A stretch of 9,216 nt of DNA from Oscillibacter sp. (lineage in GTDB: Bacteria; Bacillota; Clostridia; Oscillospirales; Oscillospiraceae): assembly GCA_022796315.1 (NCBI GenBank), contig JAAWIL010000073.1, forward strand, positions 1 through 9,216. Reading direction: 5' to 3'. Positions 1-5,059 of the stretch are shown in pieces. Within the stretch, counting starts at the first letter, position 1. Each line of letters opens with the position of its first letter. The notes beneath the pieces were generated by a model. The model had not been told where the DNA came from. It saw only the letters and a list, made by a program, of their open reading frames with translations, and did not search any database. A program made the translations under genes and the position numbers.

Positions 1-33
1 TCAGGCTGTCGAAAAAGTGTTTTCGACAGCCTG
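1..33. repeat. Perfect 14-bp inverted repeat (hairpin) at left edge
   Basis: Arms at 2-15 and 20-33 are exact reverse complements around the 4-base loop AGTG. Each arm carries the core TGTCGAAAA or its complement TTTTCGACA. A third copy of the motif lies at 149-164 and matches the reverse complement of bases 1-16 at 14 of 16 positions. There is no run of T on either side, so a simple terminator is not obvious. It may be part of a dispersed intergenic repeat that continues past the window edge. Confidence 0.7.
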
Positions 34-35
34 CG

Positions 36-72
36 TAAGTTTTCAGAACTTTTTTAAAGTTCTGAAAACTTA
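36..72. repeat. Perfect 17-bp AT-rich inverted repeat (hairpin)
   Basis: Arms 36-52 and 56-72 pair perfectly with a TTT loop. The core is AAGTTTTCAGAAC and its complement. The stem is AT-rich, unlike the GC-rich surroundings. It sits between two other hairpins (2-33 and 89-109), downstream of the minus-strand gene at 193-702. It could act in termination or mRNA 3'-end stability, or be part of a repeat element; the sequence alone does not decide. Confidence 0.7.
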
Positions 73-88
73 TGATTTAAATGGCGCA

Positions 89-109
89 GGGAACCCTTCC
101 TGGGTTCCC
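89..109. repeat. 8-bp inverted repeat (hairpin)
   Basis: GGGAACCC at 89-96 pairs with GGGTTCCC at 102-109 around a 5-base loop. It is the third of four hairpins in the first 190 bases. There is no adjoining T run on either strand, so its role is unclear. Confidence 0.55.
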
Positions 110-163
110 CGCACACACCCCTCCTTCCCGTCAAAGAAATCTCCCCCGTTTTTCGACAAGCTG

Positions 164-188
164 AGGGCGGGGCCAGCGGCCCCGCCCT
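164..188 (-). terminator. Likely transcription terminator of the 193-702 gene
   Basis: GGGCGGGGCC (165-174) pairs perfectly with GGCCCCGCCC (178-187) around the loop AGC, with one further A-T pair at 164/188. It starts five bases beyond the TAA stop of the minus-strand gene, where a terminator is expected. Read on the minus strand, the bases after the stem are TCAGCTTGTCG, so the U tract is poor. The GC stem argues for termination; the weak tail lowers confidence. Confidence 0.55.
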
Positions 189-192
189 GTTC

Positions 193-702
193 TTATACTG
201 TCTCTCCGCCGGAGACCTCCGGCGCTCCTCCGCCGTCGGAGGCCGCTTCGCCCTCCTGGGACGCGGCATCAGACGGCTGCTTCTCCTTTTCCAGGGCGCT
301 CTTCCACTCCTTGGGGTGCTCCTTGGGCACCCGGGCGGCCATGGCCAGCTGGTAGCTCTGGAGGTCGTGCTCCATCAGGTATTGCAGATCCTCCGGGGGC
401 ACCTTGTCTCCCGCCATGATCCGGGCCGCGATCCGCTGGCAGATCCGCTGCTTTTTGAGCTCCTGCCCTGCGCCATTCTCCTCCTGCTCCTCTTTCTGCA
501 CCAGGTCCAGCTCCCACCAGTTCCGTTCCTTCTTCTCCGCCCGCTTCGCCTGCTCCGCCAGCAGCAGAGCGGCCGCCTGGCGGGACAGTGTCACCTGGTC
601 CCTGCGGGGCGCTGCCTGTGCCGCTTTGGGCGCGGGTTTGGCGGCTGCCCCCGGCGCGGTCCGACTGCTCTGCCGTGCCCGTCTCACTGCTCCAAGTTCC
701 AT
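193..702 (-). CDS. Uncharacterised 169-aa protein expressed from a sigma-28-type promoter
   Basis: A soluble, charged protein with no signal peptide or membrane segment. The N-terminus (1-34) is rich in Ala, Pro and Arg and probably disordered. Residues 35-60 (DQVTLSRQAAALL...) look helical. The best-ordered part is about 80-137, including CQRIAARIMAGDKVPPEDL and a following EHDLQSYQLAM stretch. The tail after 140 is acidic and Gly/Ser-rich. I recall similar IAxRIMxGDKVPPxDxxxLM sequences in unnamed clostridial proteins, but could not check this. The start is supported by AGGAGG at 710-715, seven bases upstream. A near-consensus sigma-28 promoter (741-767) points to motility-linked expression. 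The DxVxLSxxA segment and the ImaGdkV stretch faintly recall the anti-sigma factor FlgM, but the protein is much longer than FlgM. Function unknown. Confidence 0.85.
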   Translation of the reverse strand: MELGAVRRARQSSRTAPGAAAKPAPKAAQAAPRRDQVTLSRQAAALLLAEQAKRAEKKERNWWELDLVQKEEQEENGAGQELKKQRICQRIAARIMAGDKVPPEDLQYLMEHDLQSYQLAMAARVPKEHPKEWKSALEKEKQPSDAASQEGEAASDGGGAPEVSGGETV

Positions 703-740
703 GTCTCCGCCTCCTGTTCAAAATCGTTCCTTGTTTAGAA

Positions 741-767
741 CTATCGGCAGAAAGATGGAAAACTTTA
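741..767 (-). promoter_or_regulatory. Sigma-28 (SigD/FliA) type promoter
   Basis: Read on the minus strand: TAAAGTTT, eleven bases, then GCCGATAG. The enterobacterial FliA consensus is TAAAGTTT-N11-GCCGATAA and the Bacillus SigD form is TAAA-N15-GCCGATAT, so 15 of 16 consensus positions match at the exact spacing. Transcription would start near 734, giving a leader of about 32 bases that contains the AGGAGG site of the gene starting at 702. This is the strongest regulatory match in the window. Confidence 0.85.
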
Positions 768-810
768 CCCCGGGCGCGTAAATATTCCCTCCGAACGGAA
801 CGGCCGGAAG

Positions 811-830
811 GAATCTGTGCCATGTTTTGC
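811..830. repeat. Short intergenic motif, copy 1
   Basis: GAATCTGTGCCATGTTTTGC here matches GAATTGTGCCGTGTTTTGC at 6632-6650 with one inserted base and one substitution. Both copies lie in non-coding gaps. With only two copies this could be chance or the remnant of a dispersed intergenic element. Confidence 0.35.
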
Positions 831-973
831 GGCTGCCGCCCGCTCAAATCCGGCTTCCAGGCACCCGTAAAAAATAGATTTCCACAAACACCTTCCAATC
901 CGGCAGGGCCCCGCCCCTACGGCGGCGCCCGATGATCAAATTCGCATTTGGATGCCCCATCCGGATCTCCCCC

Positions 974-1002
974 TTGCCAAGGGACCCGCCTTGTGGTATT
1001 CT
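974..1002 (+). promoter_or_regulatory. Candidate sigma-A promoter for the 1039 membrane-protein gene
   Basis: TTGCCA at 974-979 (5 of 6 to TTGACA), a 17-base spacer, and TATTCT at 997-1002 (4 of 6 to TATAAT) preceded by the extended -10 element TGG. The start of transcription would fall near 1009, about 30 bases before the ATG. Confidence 0.55.
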
Positions 1003-1038
1003 GAATGGCATTACACCCCCTCTGGAAAGGAGCCGCCT

Positions 1039-1899
1039 ATGGGTCAGCATCCGAAAAAATCCTATAAAAAAGCCTTCCGCTCCGCTATGGAGCGGGAACT
1101 GCGGGAGCACAAAAGCTCCTTCATCGTCTTCTACACTCTGCGCATTCTGGTAATCGTGGCCCTGGTGCGCCAGCTGATGCGGGGCAGCTATGAGAGCGCG
1201 TTCTTCTGCGTGCTGACGCTGCTGCTGCTCTATCTCCCCAGCTGGCTCCAGGTGAAGCTGCACATTGAGCTGCCCCCGCCCCTGGAGATCACCATCCTCT
1301 GCTTCATCTTTGCCGCAGAGATCCTGGGGGAGGTCAACGCCTACTATGAGCGGGTCCCCCACTGGGACACCATGCTCCACACCCTCAACGGCTTCCTGGC
1401 CGCGGCGGTGGGCTTCTCCCTGGTCATCCTGCTCAACGACGACGAGCGGCTGACCTTCGACCTCTCCCCCTTCTTCCTGGCGCTGACGGCCTTCTGCTTC
1501 TCCATGACCATCGGCGTGCTGTGGGAGTTCTTCGAGTTCTTTATGGACTGGTTCTTCCACACGGACATGCAGCGGGATACCGTGGTCTACGCCATCCACA
1601 GCGCCGCCCTGGACCCCACCCGCTCCAACATCGTCGTCACCATCCCGGAGATCCACGATGTGGTGATCAACGGGCAGAGCCTGGGCATGGGGGGATACCT
1701 GGACATCGGACTCATCGACACCATGAAGGATCTCTTTGTGAACTTCATCGGCGCCATGGTGTTCTCTGTCACCGGATTCTTCTACGCCAAGAGCAAGGGA
1801 CGCCGGAAAACCCCGGCCCAGAGCTTTGTCCCCAGCCGGAAGACGGCGGAGCACGACTACCTGCGCCAGGCCGAGGAGGATCTCCCGCCGGAGGCGTAA
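1039..1899 (+). CDS. Multi-pass integral membrane protein, YjdF/DUF2238-like
   Basis: A 286-aa cytoplasmic-membrane protein of unknown activity. About six hydrophobic segments lie near residues 28-44, 52-72, 81-98, 113-133, 143-163 and 232-250. A polar section (about 171-231) sits between the fifth and sixth, and the C-terminal tail is charged. Likely family motifs are PHWDTMLHTLNG (107-118), GVLWEFFEFFMD (159-170), an RDT at 179-181, and DIGLIDTMKDL (222-232). The His, Asp and Glu residues at membrane edges resemble the layout of the YjdF (DUF2238) group, but that assignment is from memory. The ATG at 1039 has AAAGGAG six bases upstream, so in-frame extension to 952 is unlikely. Its 3' end faces the DKNYY gene tail to tail across 46 bp. 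Confidence 0.9.
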   Translation: MGQHPKKSYKKAFRSAMERELREHKSSFIVFYTLRILVIVALVRQLMRGSYESAFFCVLTLLLLYLPSWLQVKLHIELPPPLEITILCFIFAAEILGEVNAYYERVPHWDTMLHTLNGFLAAAVGFSLVILLNDDERLTFDLSPFFLALTAFCFSMTIGVLWEFFEFFMDWFFHTDMQRDTVVYAIHSAALDPTRSNIVVTIPEIHDVVINGQSLGMGGYLDIGLIDTMKDLFVNFIGAMVFSVTGFFYAKSKGRRKTPAQSFVPSRKTAEHDYLRQAEEDLPPEA

Positions 1900-1945
1900 C
1901 GCCGGAGCCTGCGGGCGGACAGCCTCCGCGGCCGGGTCCCCCTGC

Positions 1946-2896
1946 TCACCTCCGTTCACTGGGGAGTCCCCGGAAAAACCAGCGGTCCCTGTCCTCCGCG
2001 TACCCGCCGTCCAGCACCCGGAAAGAGGCCTGGTCCGCGTCCAGCAGGCGGCTGCCCCAGAAGATCCTCTCGCCGTCGCCGGCGTAGCCGTTCCCCAGCA
2101 GGACAAAGGTCTGCGGCGCGGCGTCAAGGGGTCTGCCTTCTCCGAAAACCCGCGTCCCGTCGCTGGCATAGGCATCCCCCAGCGGCGTAAAGGCGGCGCC
2201 GTCCGCGTCCAGCAGCTCGCCGCGGTAAAACGCCAGCCTGCCGTCGCCGGCATAGCCGTCTCCCCAGACCTGAAACGCCTGCGCCCGGCATGACAGGGAC
2301 TGCTCCCTCCAGAAGATGTGCCTGTCATCCCGGGCGTAGCCGTCCCCCAGCACGGCAAAGGACTGCACATCTGCCTTTTTCACCACTGTCTGCGCGTGAT
2401 ACACGTGCCGGTCGTCCTTCGCATAGCCGTCGGGCAGGAGCGTGAAGGCACCGGGGTTTTTACAGGCTCTCAGCCGGACCGCGTAAGGGGTGTCCGTGGA
2501 GCAGGTAAAAAAGTACACAAATTCCCTGTCCCGCCCGTACCCCTCCGGGCCGAACTGACCCATTCCGCTGTCCAGCACCTCAAAGGTCTCCGGATGGGCA
2601 ACCTTGGCATCCCCATAGGGGGTGTAGATAACCTGATGATTCCCCAGATAGGCCGGATTCAGAATACGGAAGCCCTCCGGTGAGATCCCCCGCAGCAGCA
2701 CGCCCCTCCGGTAAACCCGCTGCCGGTCCTTGATGAAGTCGTGGTTCAGCACCTCCATGGTGTCAGGGTCGATCTTCACCTTTCGGAAAATATGCTCGTA
2801 GGACTGCTGCTGCGGCAGGTAAGCCACCTCGCCGTCACACTCCCGATAGCCTGACGGCTTTCCGGCGCAGTCCTTCAGAATGCGGGCAAAGCCCAT
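1946..2896 (-). CDS. DKNYY-type tandem-repeat protein
   Basis: A 316-aa protein made almost entirely of a repeat with consensus F-x-x-L-G-D-G-Y-A-x-D-x-x-x-V-F. Clear units begin at residues 151, 180, 208, 236, 264 and 292, with a period of 28-29 residues. Weaker units begin near 47, 76 and 105. This matches the DKNYY repeat family (YAKDxxxVYY units), which has no established biochemical function. There is no signal peptide or membrane segment, so the protein appears cytoplasmic. The ATG at 2896 is preceded by GGGAGGG, so the frame's extension to 3019 (GC-rich, without a comparable site) was not used. A candidate promoter lies at 2991-3019. The gene stands alone, divergent from spoIIID. Repeats of this sort often mediate binding, but no partner is visible. 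Confidence 0.9.
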   Translation of the reverse strand: MGFARILKDCAGKPSGYRECDGEVAYLPQQQSYEHIFRKVKIDPDTMEVLNHDFIKDRQRVYRRGVLLRGISPEGFRILNPAYLGNHQVIYTPYGDAKVAHPETFEVLDSGMGQFGPEGYGRDREFVYFFTCSTDTPYAVRLRACKNPGAFTLLPDGYAKDDRHVYHAQTVVKKADVQSFAVLGDGYARDDRHIFWREQSLSCRAQAFQVWGDGYAGDGRLAFYRGELLDADGAAFTPLGDAYASDGTRVFGEGRPLDAAPQTFVLLGNGYAGDGERIFWGSRLLDADQASFRVLDGGYAEDRDRWFFRGLPSERR

Positions 2897-2990
2897 CGCG
2901 TTTCCCTCCCTTTTTTCAGCTCTCTGCCGTCTGCCGGCGCATCGGCGGTATTGTCCCGGAACGGTCCGGATTTGCCGAAGTCTTTCCTCC

Positions 2991-3019
2991 ATGATACCAG
3001 ACGGCGGCCTCCGCCGCAA
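2991..3019 (-). promoter_or_regulatory. Candidate sigma-A promoter for the DKNYY gene
   Basis: On the minus strand: TTGCGG (3019-3014), a 17-base spacer, and TATCAT (2996-2991), which is 5 of 6 to TATAAT with an upstream TGG. The implied leader of about 90 bases is long. The -35 is weak (3 of 6). Confidence 0.4.
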
Positions 3020-3057
3020 GTCCCCCGTCCCCGCCGGTCCGCGCGCCGGCGCTCCTT

Positions 3058-3084
3058 CGCGCCCCCGGAATCCCCGGGGGCGTG
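3058..3084 (+). terminator. Strong GC hairpin upstream of spoIIID
   Basis: CGCCCCCGG (3060-3068) pairs perfectly with CCGGGGGCG (3074-3082) around a 5-base loop; a G-T wobble and a C-G pair extend it outward. The plus strand then reads TGTCGTTTTC, like a weak terminator tail. No plus-strand gene lies just upstream. It may block transcription entering spoIIID from the left, including readthrough from the gene ending at 1899. Confidence 0.45.
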
Positions 3085-3097
3085 TCGTTTTCCCCCG

Positions 3098-3126
3098 TCA
3101 TAATCCCTCCCTGGGGCGCATAGGAT
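3098..3126 (+). promoter_or_regulatory. Candidate sigma-E (mother-cell) promoter of spoIIID
   Basis: TCATAAT at 3098-3104 matches the Bacillus sigma-E -35 consensus KMATATT at 6 of 7. CATAGGAT at 3119-3126 matches the -10 consensus CATACAMT at 6 of 8. The spacer is 14 bases, in the usual range. In Bacillus subtilis spoIIID is transcribed by sigma-E, so the match is in the expected place. Confidence 0.5.
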
Positions 3127-3141
3127 GGAGCAACCAGAAGC

Positions 3142-3148
3142 GGGGGAG
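3142..3148 (+). promoter_or_regulatory. Ribosome binding site deciding the spoIIID start
   Basis: GGGGGAG ends eight bases before the TTG at 3157. For the GTG at 3148 the same site would overlap the start codon, which is not workable. The site therefore favours the TTG. Confidence 0.6.
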
Positions 3149-3156
3149 TGAAGCGC

Positions 3157-3405
3157 TTGAAAGAAAATATGGAGGAGCGGGCGGAGCGCCTGGCTCTTTA
3201 CATCATAGAGAACCGGACCACGGTCCGCGCCGCCGCCCAGAAGTTCGGCATCAGCAAGAGCACCGTACACAAGGACATCTCGGAACGGCTGCCCCAGTTC
3301 AACGGAGCGCTGTACCGGCAGGTAAAAGAGGTGCTGGAGGTCAACAAGGCCCAGCGCCATATCCGGGGCGGCATCGCCACCCGTAACAAGTACCGCGGCG
3401 CCTGA
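3157..3405 (+). CDS. spoIIID: Stage III sporulation transcriptional regulator SpoIIID
   Basis: An 82-aa DNA-binding protein that activates and represses mother-cell genes during sporulation. The helix-turn-helix spans about residues 22-44, with AAQKFGISKSTVHKDISERL as its recognisable core. A basic C-terminal stretch (RHIRGGIATRNKYR, 67-80) corresponds to the second DNA-contacting region of the Bacillus protein. Length fits the family (about 80-95 aa). I chose TTG at 3157 over GTG at 3148 for two reasons: it has a well-spaced GGGGGAG site, and it lines up with the Bacillus subtilis N-terminus (MHDYIKER against MKENMEER). A sigma-E-like promoter precedes it. The next gene follows after 23 bp, so the two probably share a transcript. 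It implies the host forms spores. Confidence 0.95.
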   Translation: MKENMEERAERLALYIIENRTTVRAAAQKFGISKSTVHKDISERLPQFNGALYRQVKEVLEVNKAQRHIRGGIATRNKYRGA

Positions 3406-3428
3406 CGCCGCGCAAGGAGGGAATTCCT

Positions 3429-3716
3429 ATGGCAAATCGTTCCGGCGGACGGGGCCGGCCGTCCCGTACCGTCCGTTCGTCCGGCACTCCGGCGTTTACG
3501 GAGCCGGAGGTCCGCCGCTGGCCCCACCCCATCGAGGGCGCCGCGCCCTCGGCCCGCCAGACGGCGCCCGCCGGACAGACGGACACCGCCCTGTACTACA
3601 TCCACTGCGCCCTGTCCTATCAGAACCAGCTCCTGGCGGACATCAAGTCCCTCCTGGAGCAGCTGGCCGCGGACAGCGCACCGGCGGCGGGCGGGGACCC
3701 CCCCGGCGGAACTTGA
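3429..3716 (+). CDS. Small uncharacterised protein downstream of spoIIID
   Basis: A 95-aa protein I do not recognise. Residues 1-50 are basic and rich in Arg, Pro, Ser and Gly, probably disordered. Residues 51-80 (beginning TDTALYYIHCALSYQNQLLADI) form a likely amphipathic helix with heptad-like Leu spacing that could self-associate. The last 15 residues are Gly/Pro/Ala-rich. There is no signal peptide or membrane segment. AAGGAGG at 3414-3420, eight bases before the ATG, is one of the best ribosome binding sites in the window and argues that it is real. The 23-bp gap to spoIIID suggests co-transcription and possibly a sporulation role, but that rests on position only. Confidence 0.8.
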   Translation: MANRSGGRGRPSRTVRSSGTPAFTEPEVRRWPHPIEGAAPSARQTAPAGQTDTALYYIHCALSYQNQLLADIKSLLEQLAADSAPAAGGDPPGGT

Positions 3717-3862
3717 GCGGAGCGCGGAGGGGCGGCTGCCGCAGCGGTCCCCAGGCGTTTCCGGCAGCCCGCGCGGCCGCGCCGGGAGCAAAGCGTCCCC
3801 CGGCAGATCGAAGGTCGCGGGGGCCGTTCCCCGGACGGGCCGGCGAACCCCTCACGCCCTGT

Positions 3863-3894
3863 CCCGGCGGGCCGCCGGGGGGACGGCGGTCCCC
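3863..3894 (+). terminator. Pair of adjoining GC hairpins, possible terminator
   Basis: CCCGGCGG (3863-3870) pairs with CCGCCGGG (3872-3879), opening to a 6-bp stem with a 5-base loop. Immediately after, GGGGAC (3879-3884) pairs with GTCCCC (3889-3894). The bases that follow (GCGCCAAAATTTTG) include four T. It is placed to end the spoIIID unit before the LCP promoter, but the tail is not typical. Confidence 0.35.
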
Positions 3895-3951
3895 GCGCCA
3901 AAATTTTGTCGCAAAACGGGCCGCCGGACACGCTCCGCCGTGATTTTCCTC

Positions 3952-3980
3952 TTGTGTTTTGGCGGCGCCGGCCTTATAAT
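3952..3980 (+). promoter_or_regulatory. Sigma-A promoter of the LCP/SLH operon
   Basis: A perfect TATAAT at 3975-3980 lies 17 bases after TTGTGT at 3952-3957 (3 of 6 to TTGACA). Transcription would start near 3987, about 34 bases before the ATG. The leader contains GAGGAGG (4004-4010), ten bases before the ATG. The local drop in GC supports a real promoter. Confidence 0.65.
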
Positions 3981-4020
3981 GGGATGCGATATTATGTAAC
4001 CCTGAGGAGGGCCGCCCGTT

Positions 4021-5013
4021 ATGTCCAGAACCCGCAGACGCAGAAAAAAACGGAGTCTTAACCGCAATCTGGCTCTTCTTCTGCTTCTTTTGACCGCCGC
4101 CACAGCCTATGTCGGCTATCACACCATCTTCCAGCCCCTGGAGCAGCAGGCCCCGTCGCCGGCGCTCCCGGAGGACGGCGGCCCGGCGGAGCCCGCCAGC
4201 CTCACCGATCCGGAGGAGGAAATCCGCCGCTCCCACCTGGAGCGCAAACCGGATTTCTACACCATCCTGGTCTCCGGGGCCGACGACGGCAACGGCAACA
4301 GCGACACCAACATCCTGGTGGCCGTGGACACCGCCAACGGCTCCATCTACGGCGTCAGCATCCCCCGGGACACCAAGGCCACCATCAACGGCAAGAGCCG
4401 CAAGATCAATTACGCCTTCGGCTCCGGCGGCATGGAGCTCCTCTCACAGGTGGTCACCGAGCAGCTGGGCATCCCGGTGGACTACACCGTCCTGGTGAAT
4501 CTCCAGGGCTTTGTGGCCCTGGTGGACGCCGTGGGCGGCGTCACCTTCAACGTCCCCATCGACATGCACTACGAGGACCCCTACCAGGACCTCTACATCC
4601 ACATCCCCAAGGGGGTCCAGACCCTCAGCGGCGCGGACGCCTTGAAGGTGGTCCGCTTCCGGGAGGGCTACGCCTCCCAGGACATCGGCCGCATGGAAAC
4701 CCAGCAGAACTTTTTAAAGGCCGTGGCCAAGCAGCTCCTAAAAGTGGACAACCTGGGCAAGATTGACCGCTTTGTGAAGATTTTCCACACCTACGTGGAC
4801 ACGGACCTGACCCTGAACAACCTGGCCTGGCTGGGCAAGGAGGCCATCGGCATGGGGGCGGAGGCGGTCGCCTTCTCCACCCTGCCCGGCGAATGGCACT
4901 CCCCCTATATCTACCTGGACCAGGACGCCGTGCTGGAGCTCATCAACCAACACCTCAACCCCTATGTGGAGGACCGTGTGCCGGAGGACCTGCACATTCC
5001 CTCCCGGTCGTAG
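4021..5013 (+). CDS. LytR-CpsA-Psr (LCP) family cell-wall polymer ligase
   Basis: LCP enzymes move lipid-linked glycopolymers such as teichoic acids onto peptidoglycan at the outer face of the membrane. This 330-aa protein has a very basic N-terminus (1-15), one membrane anchor (about 16-32), a Pro/Ala/Glu-rich linker (about 40-70), and an LCP domain from about 78 to 245. Visible motifs are SGADDGNGNSDTNIL (85-99), GVSIPRDTKATING (111-124), KINYAFGSGG (128-137), LVDAVGGVTF (167-176), ALKVVRFREGY (207-217), and DIGRMETQQNFLKA (221-234). D95, R116, D117, R212, R214 and R224 fall at expected conserved positions. The Arg usual in the first motif (GxDsR) is absent, a variant I believe is common in Clostridia. 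A SLH/transglutaminase gene follows after 46 bp, probably as one operon. Target polymer unknown. Confidence 0.95.
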   Translation: MSRTRRRRKKRSLNRNLALLLLLLTAATAYVGYHTIFQPLEQQAPSPALPEDGGPAEPASLTDPEEEIRRSHLERKPDFYTILVSGADDGNGNSDTNILVAVDTANGSIYGVSIPRDTKATINGKSRKINYAFGSGGMELLSQVVTEQLGIPVDYTVLVNLQGFVALVDAVGGVTFNVPIDMHYEDPYQDLYIHIPKGVQTLSGADALKVVRFREGYASQDIGRMETQQNFLKAVAKQLLKVDNLGKIDRFVKIFHTYVDTDLTLNNLAWLGKEAIGMGAEAVAFSTLPGEWHSPYIYLDQDAVLELINQHLNPYVEDRVPEDLHIPSRS

Positions 5014-5017
5014 GCGA

Positions 5018-5038
5018 GGCCGCCCGAAGGGGCGGACC
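5018..5038 (+). other. Small hairpin between LCP and SLH genes
   Basis: CCGCCC (5020-5025) pairs with GGGCGG (5030-5035) around GAAG, with GG/CC pairs further out across a bulged A. There is no T run after it, so it is not a terminator. It may affect mRNA stability between the two genes, or mean nothing. Confidence 0.3.
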
Positions 5039-5059
5039 GCCTGAGAGAAAGGAGCCACT

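Larger units (their letters stand above)
703..1038. other. Divergent intergenic region, no gene seen
   Basis: This 336-bp gap separates the minus-strand unknown (start 702) from the plus-strand membrane protein (start 1039). It holds a sigma-28-type promoter facing left (741-767), a candidate sigma-A promoter facing right (974-1002), and a 20-base motif at 811-830 that recurs near 6632-6650. The stretch 897-925 is a GC-rich string with GGGCCCCGCCCC. I see no coding region with a ribosome binding site and no structured RNA I recognise. Confidence 0.6.
3717..4020. other. GC-rich intergenic region, no gene seen
   Basis: The 304 bp after the 95-aa gene are very GC-rich. They contain two compact hairpins: CCCGGCGG/CCGCCGGG (3863-3879) and GGGGAC/GTCCCC (3879-3894, loop GGCG). 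An A/T-rich stretch follows at 3900-3917. These could end transcription from spoIIID, although there is no good T run. The right end holds the LCP gene promoter (3952-3980) and ribosome binding site. Open frames here are low-complexity Arg/Pro/Gly strings without ribosome binding sites. Confidence 0.55.

Noticed and set aside
897..925. GC-rich string resembling a dispersed clostridial intergenic repeat
   Set aside because: The resemblance to repeats with a GTAGGGGCGGGG core is only from memory, and no second copy exists in the window.
1900..1945. Possible terminator between the two converging genes
   Set aside because: Only short imperfect stems (GGCG/CGCC, GGAG-CTG with a mismatch) and no T run on either strand.
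844..2370. 508-codon open frame on the minus strand
   Set aside because: It runs antisense to the membrane protein and overlaps the DKNYY gene in another frame, with low-complexity composition. Its repeat-like part is a frame-shifted reading of the DKNYY units.
3713..3943. 76-codon plus-strand frame after the 95-aa gene
   Set aside because: Starts at a TTG with no ribosome binding site and encodes only Arg/Pro/Gly/Ala-rich sequence typical of GC-rich non-coding DNA.
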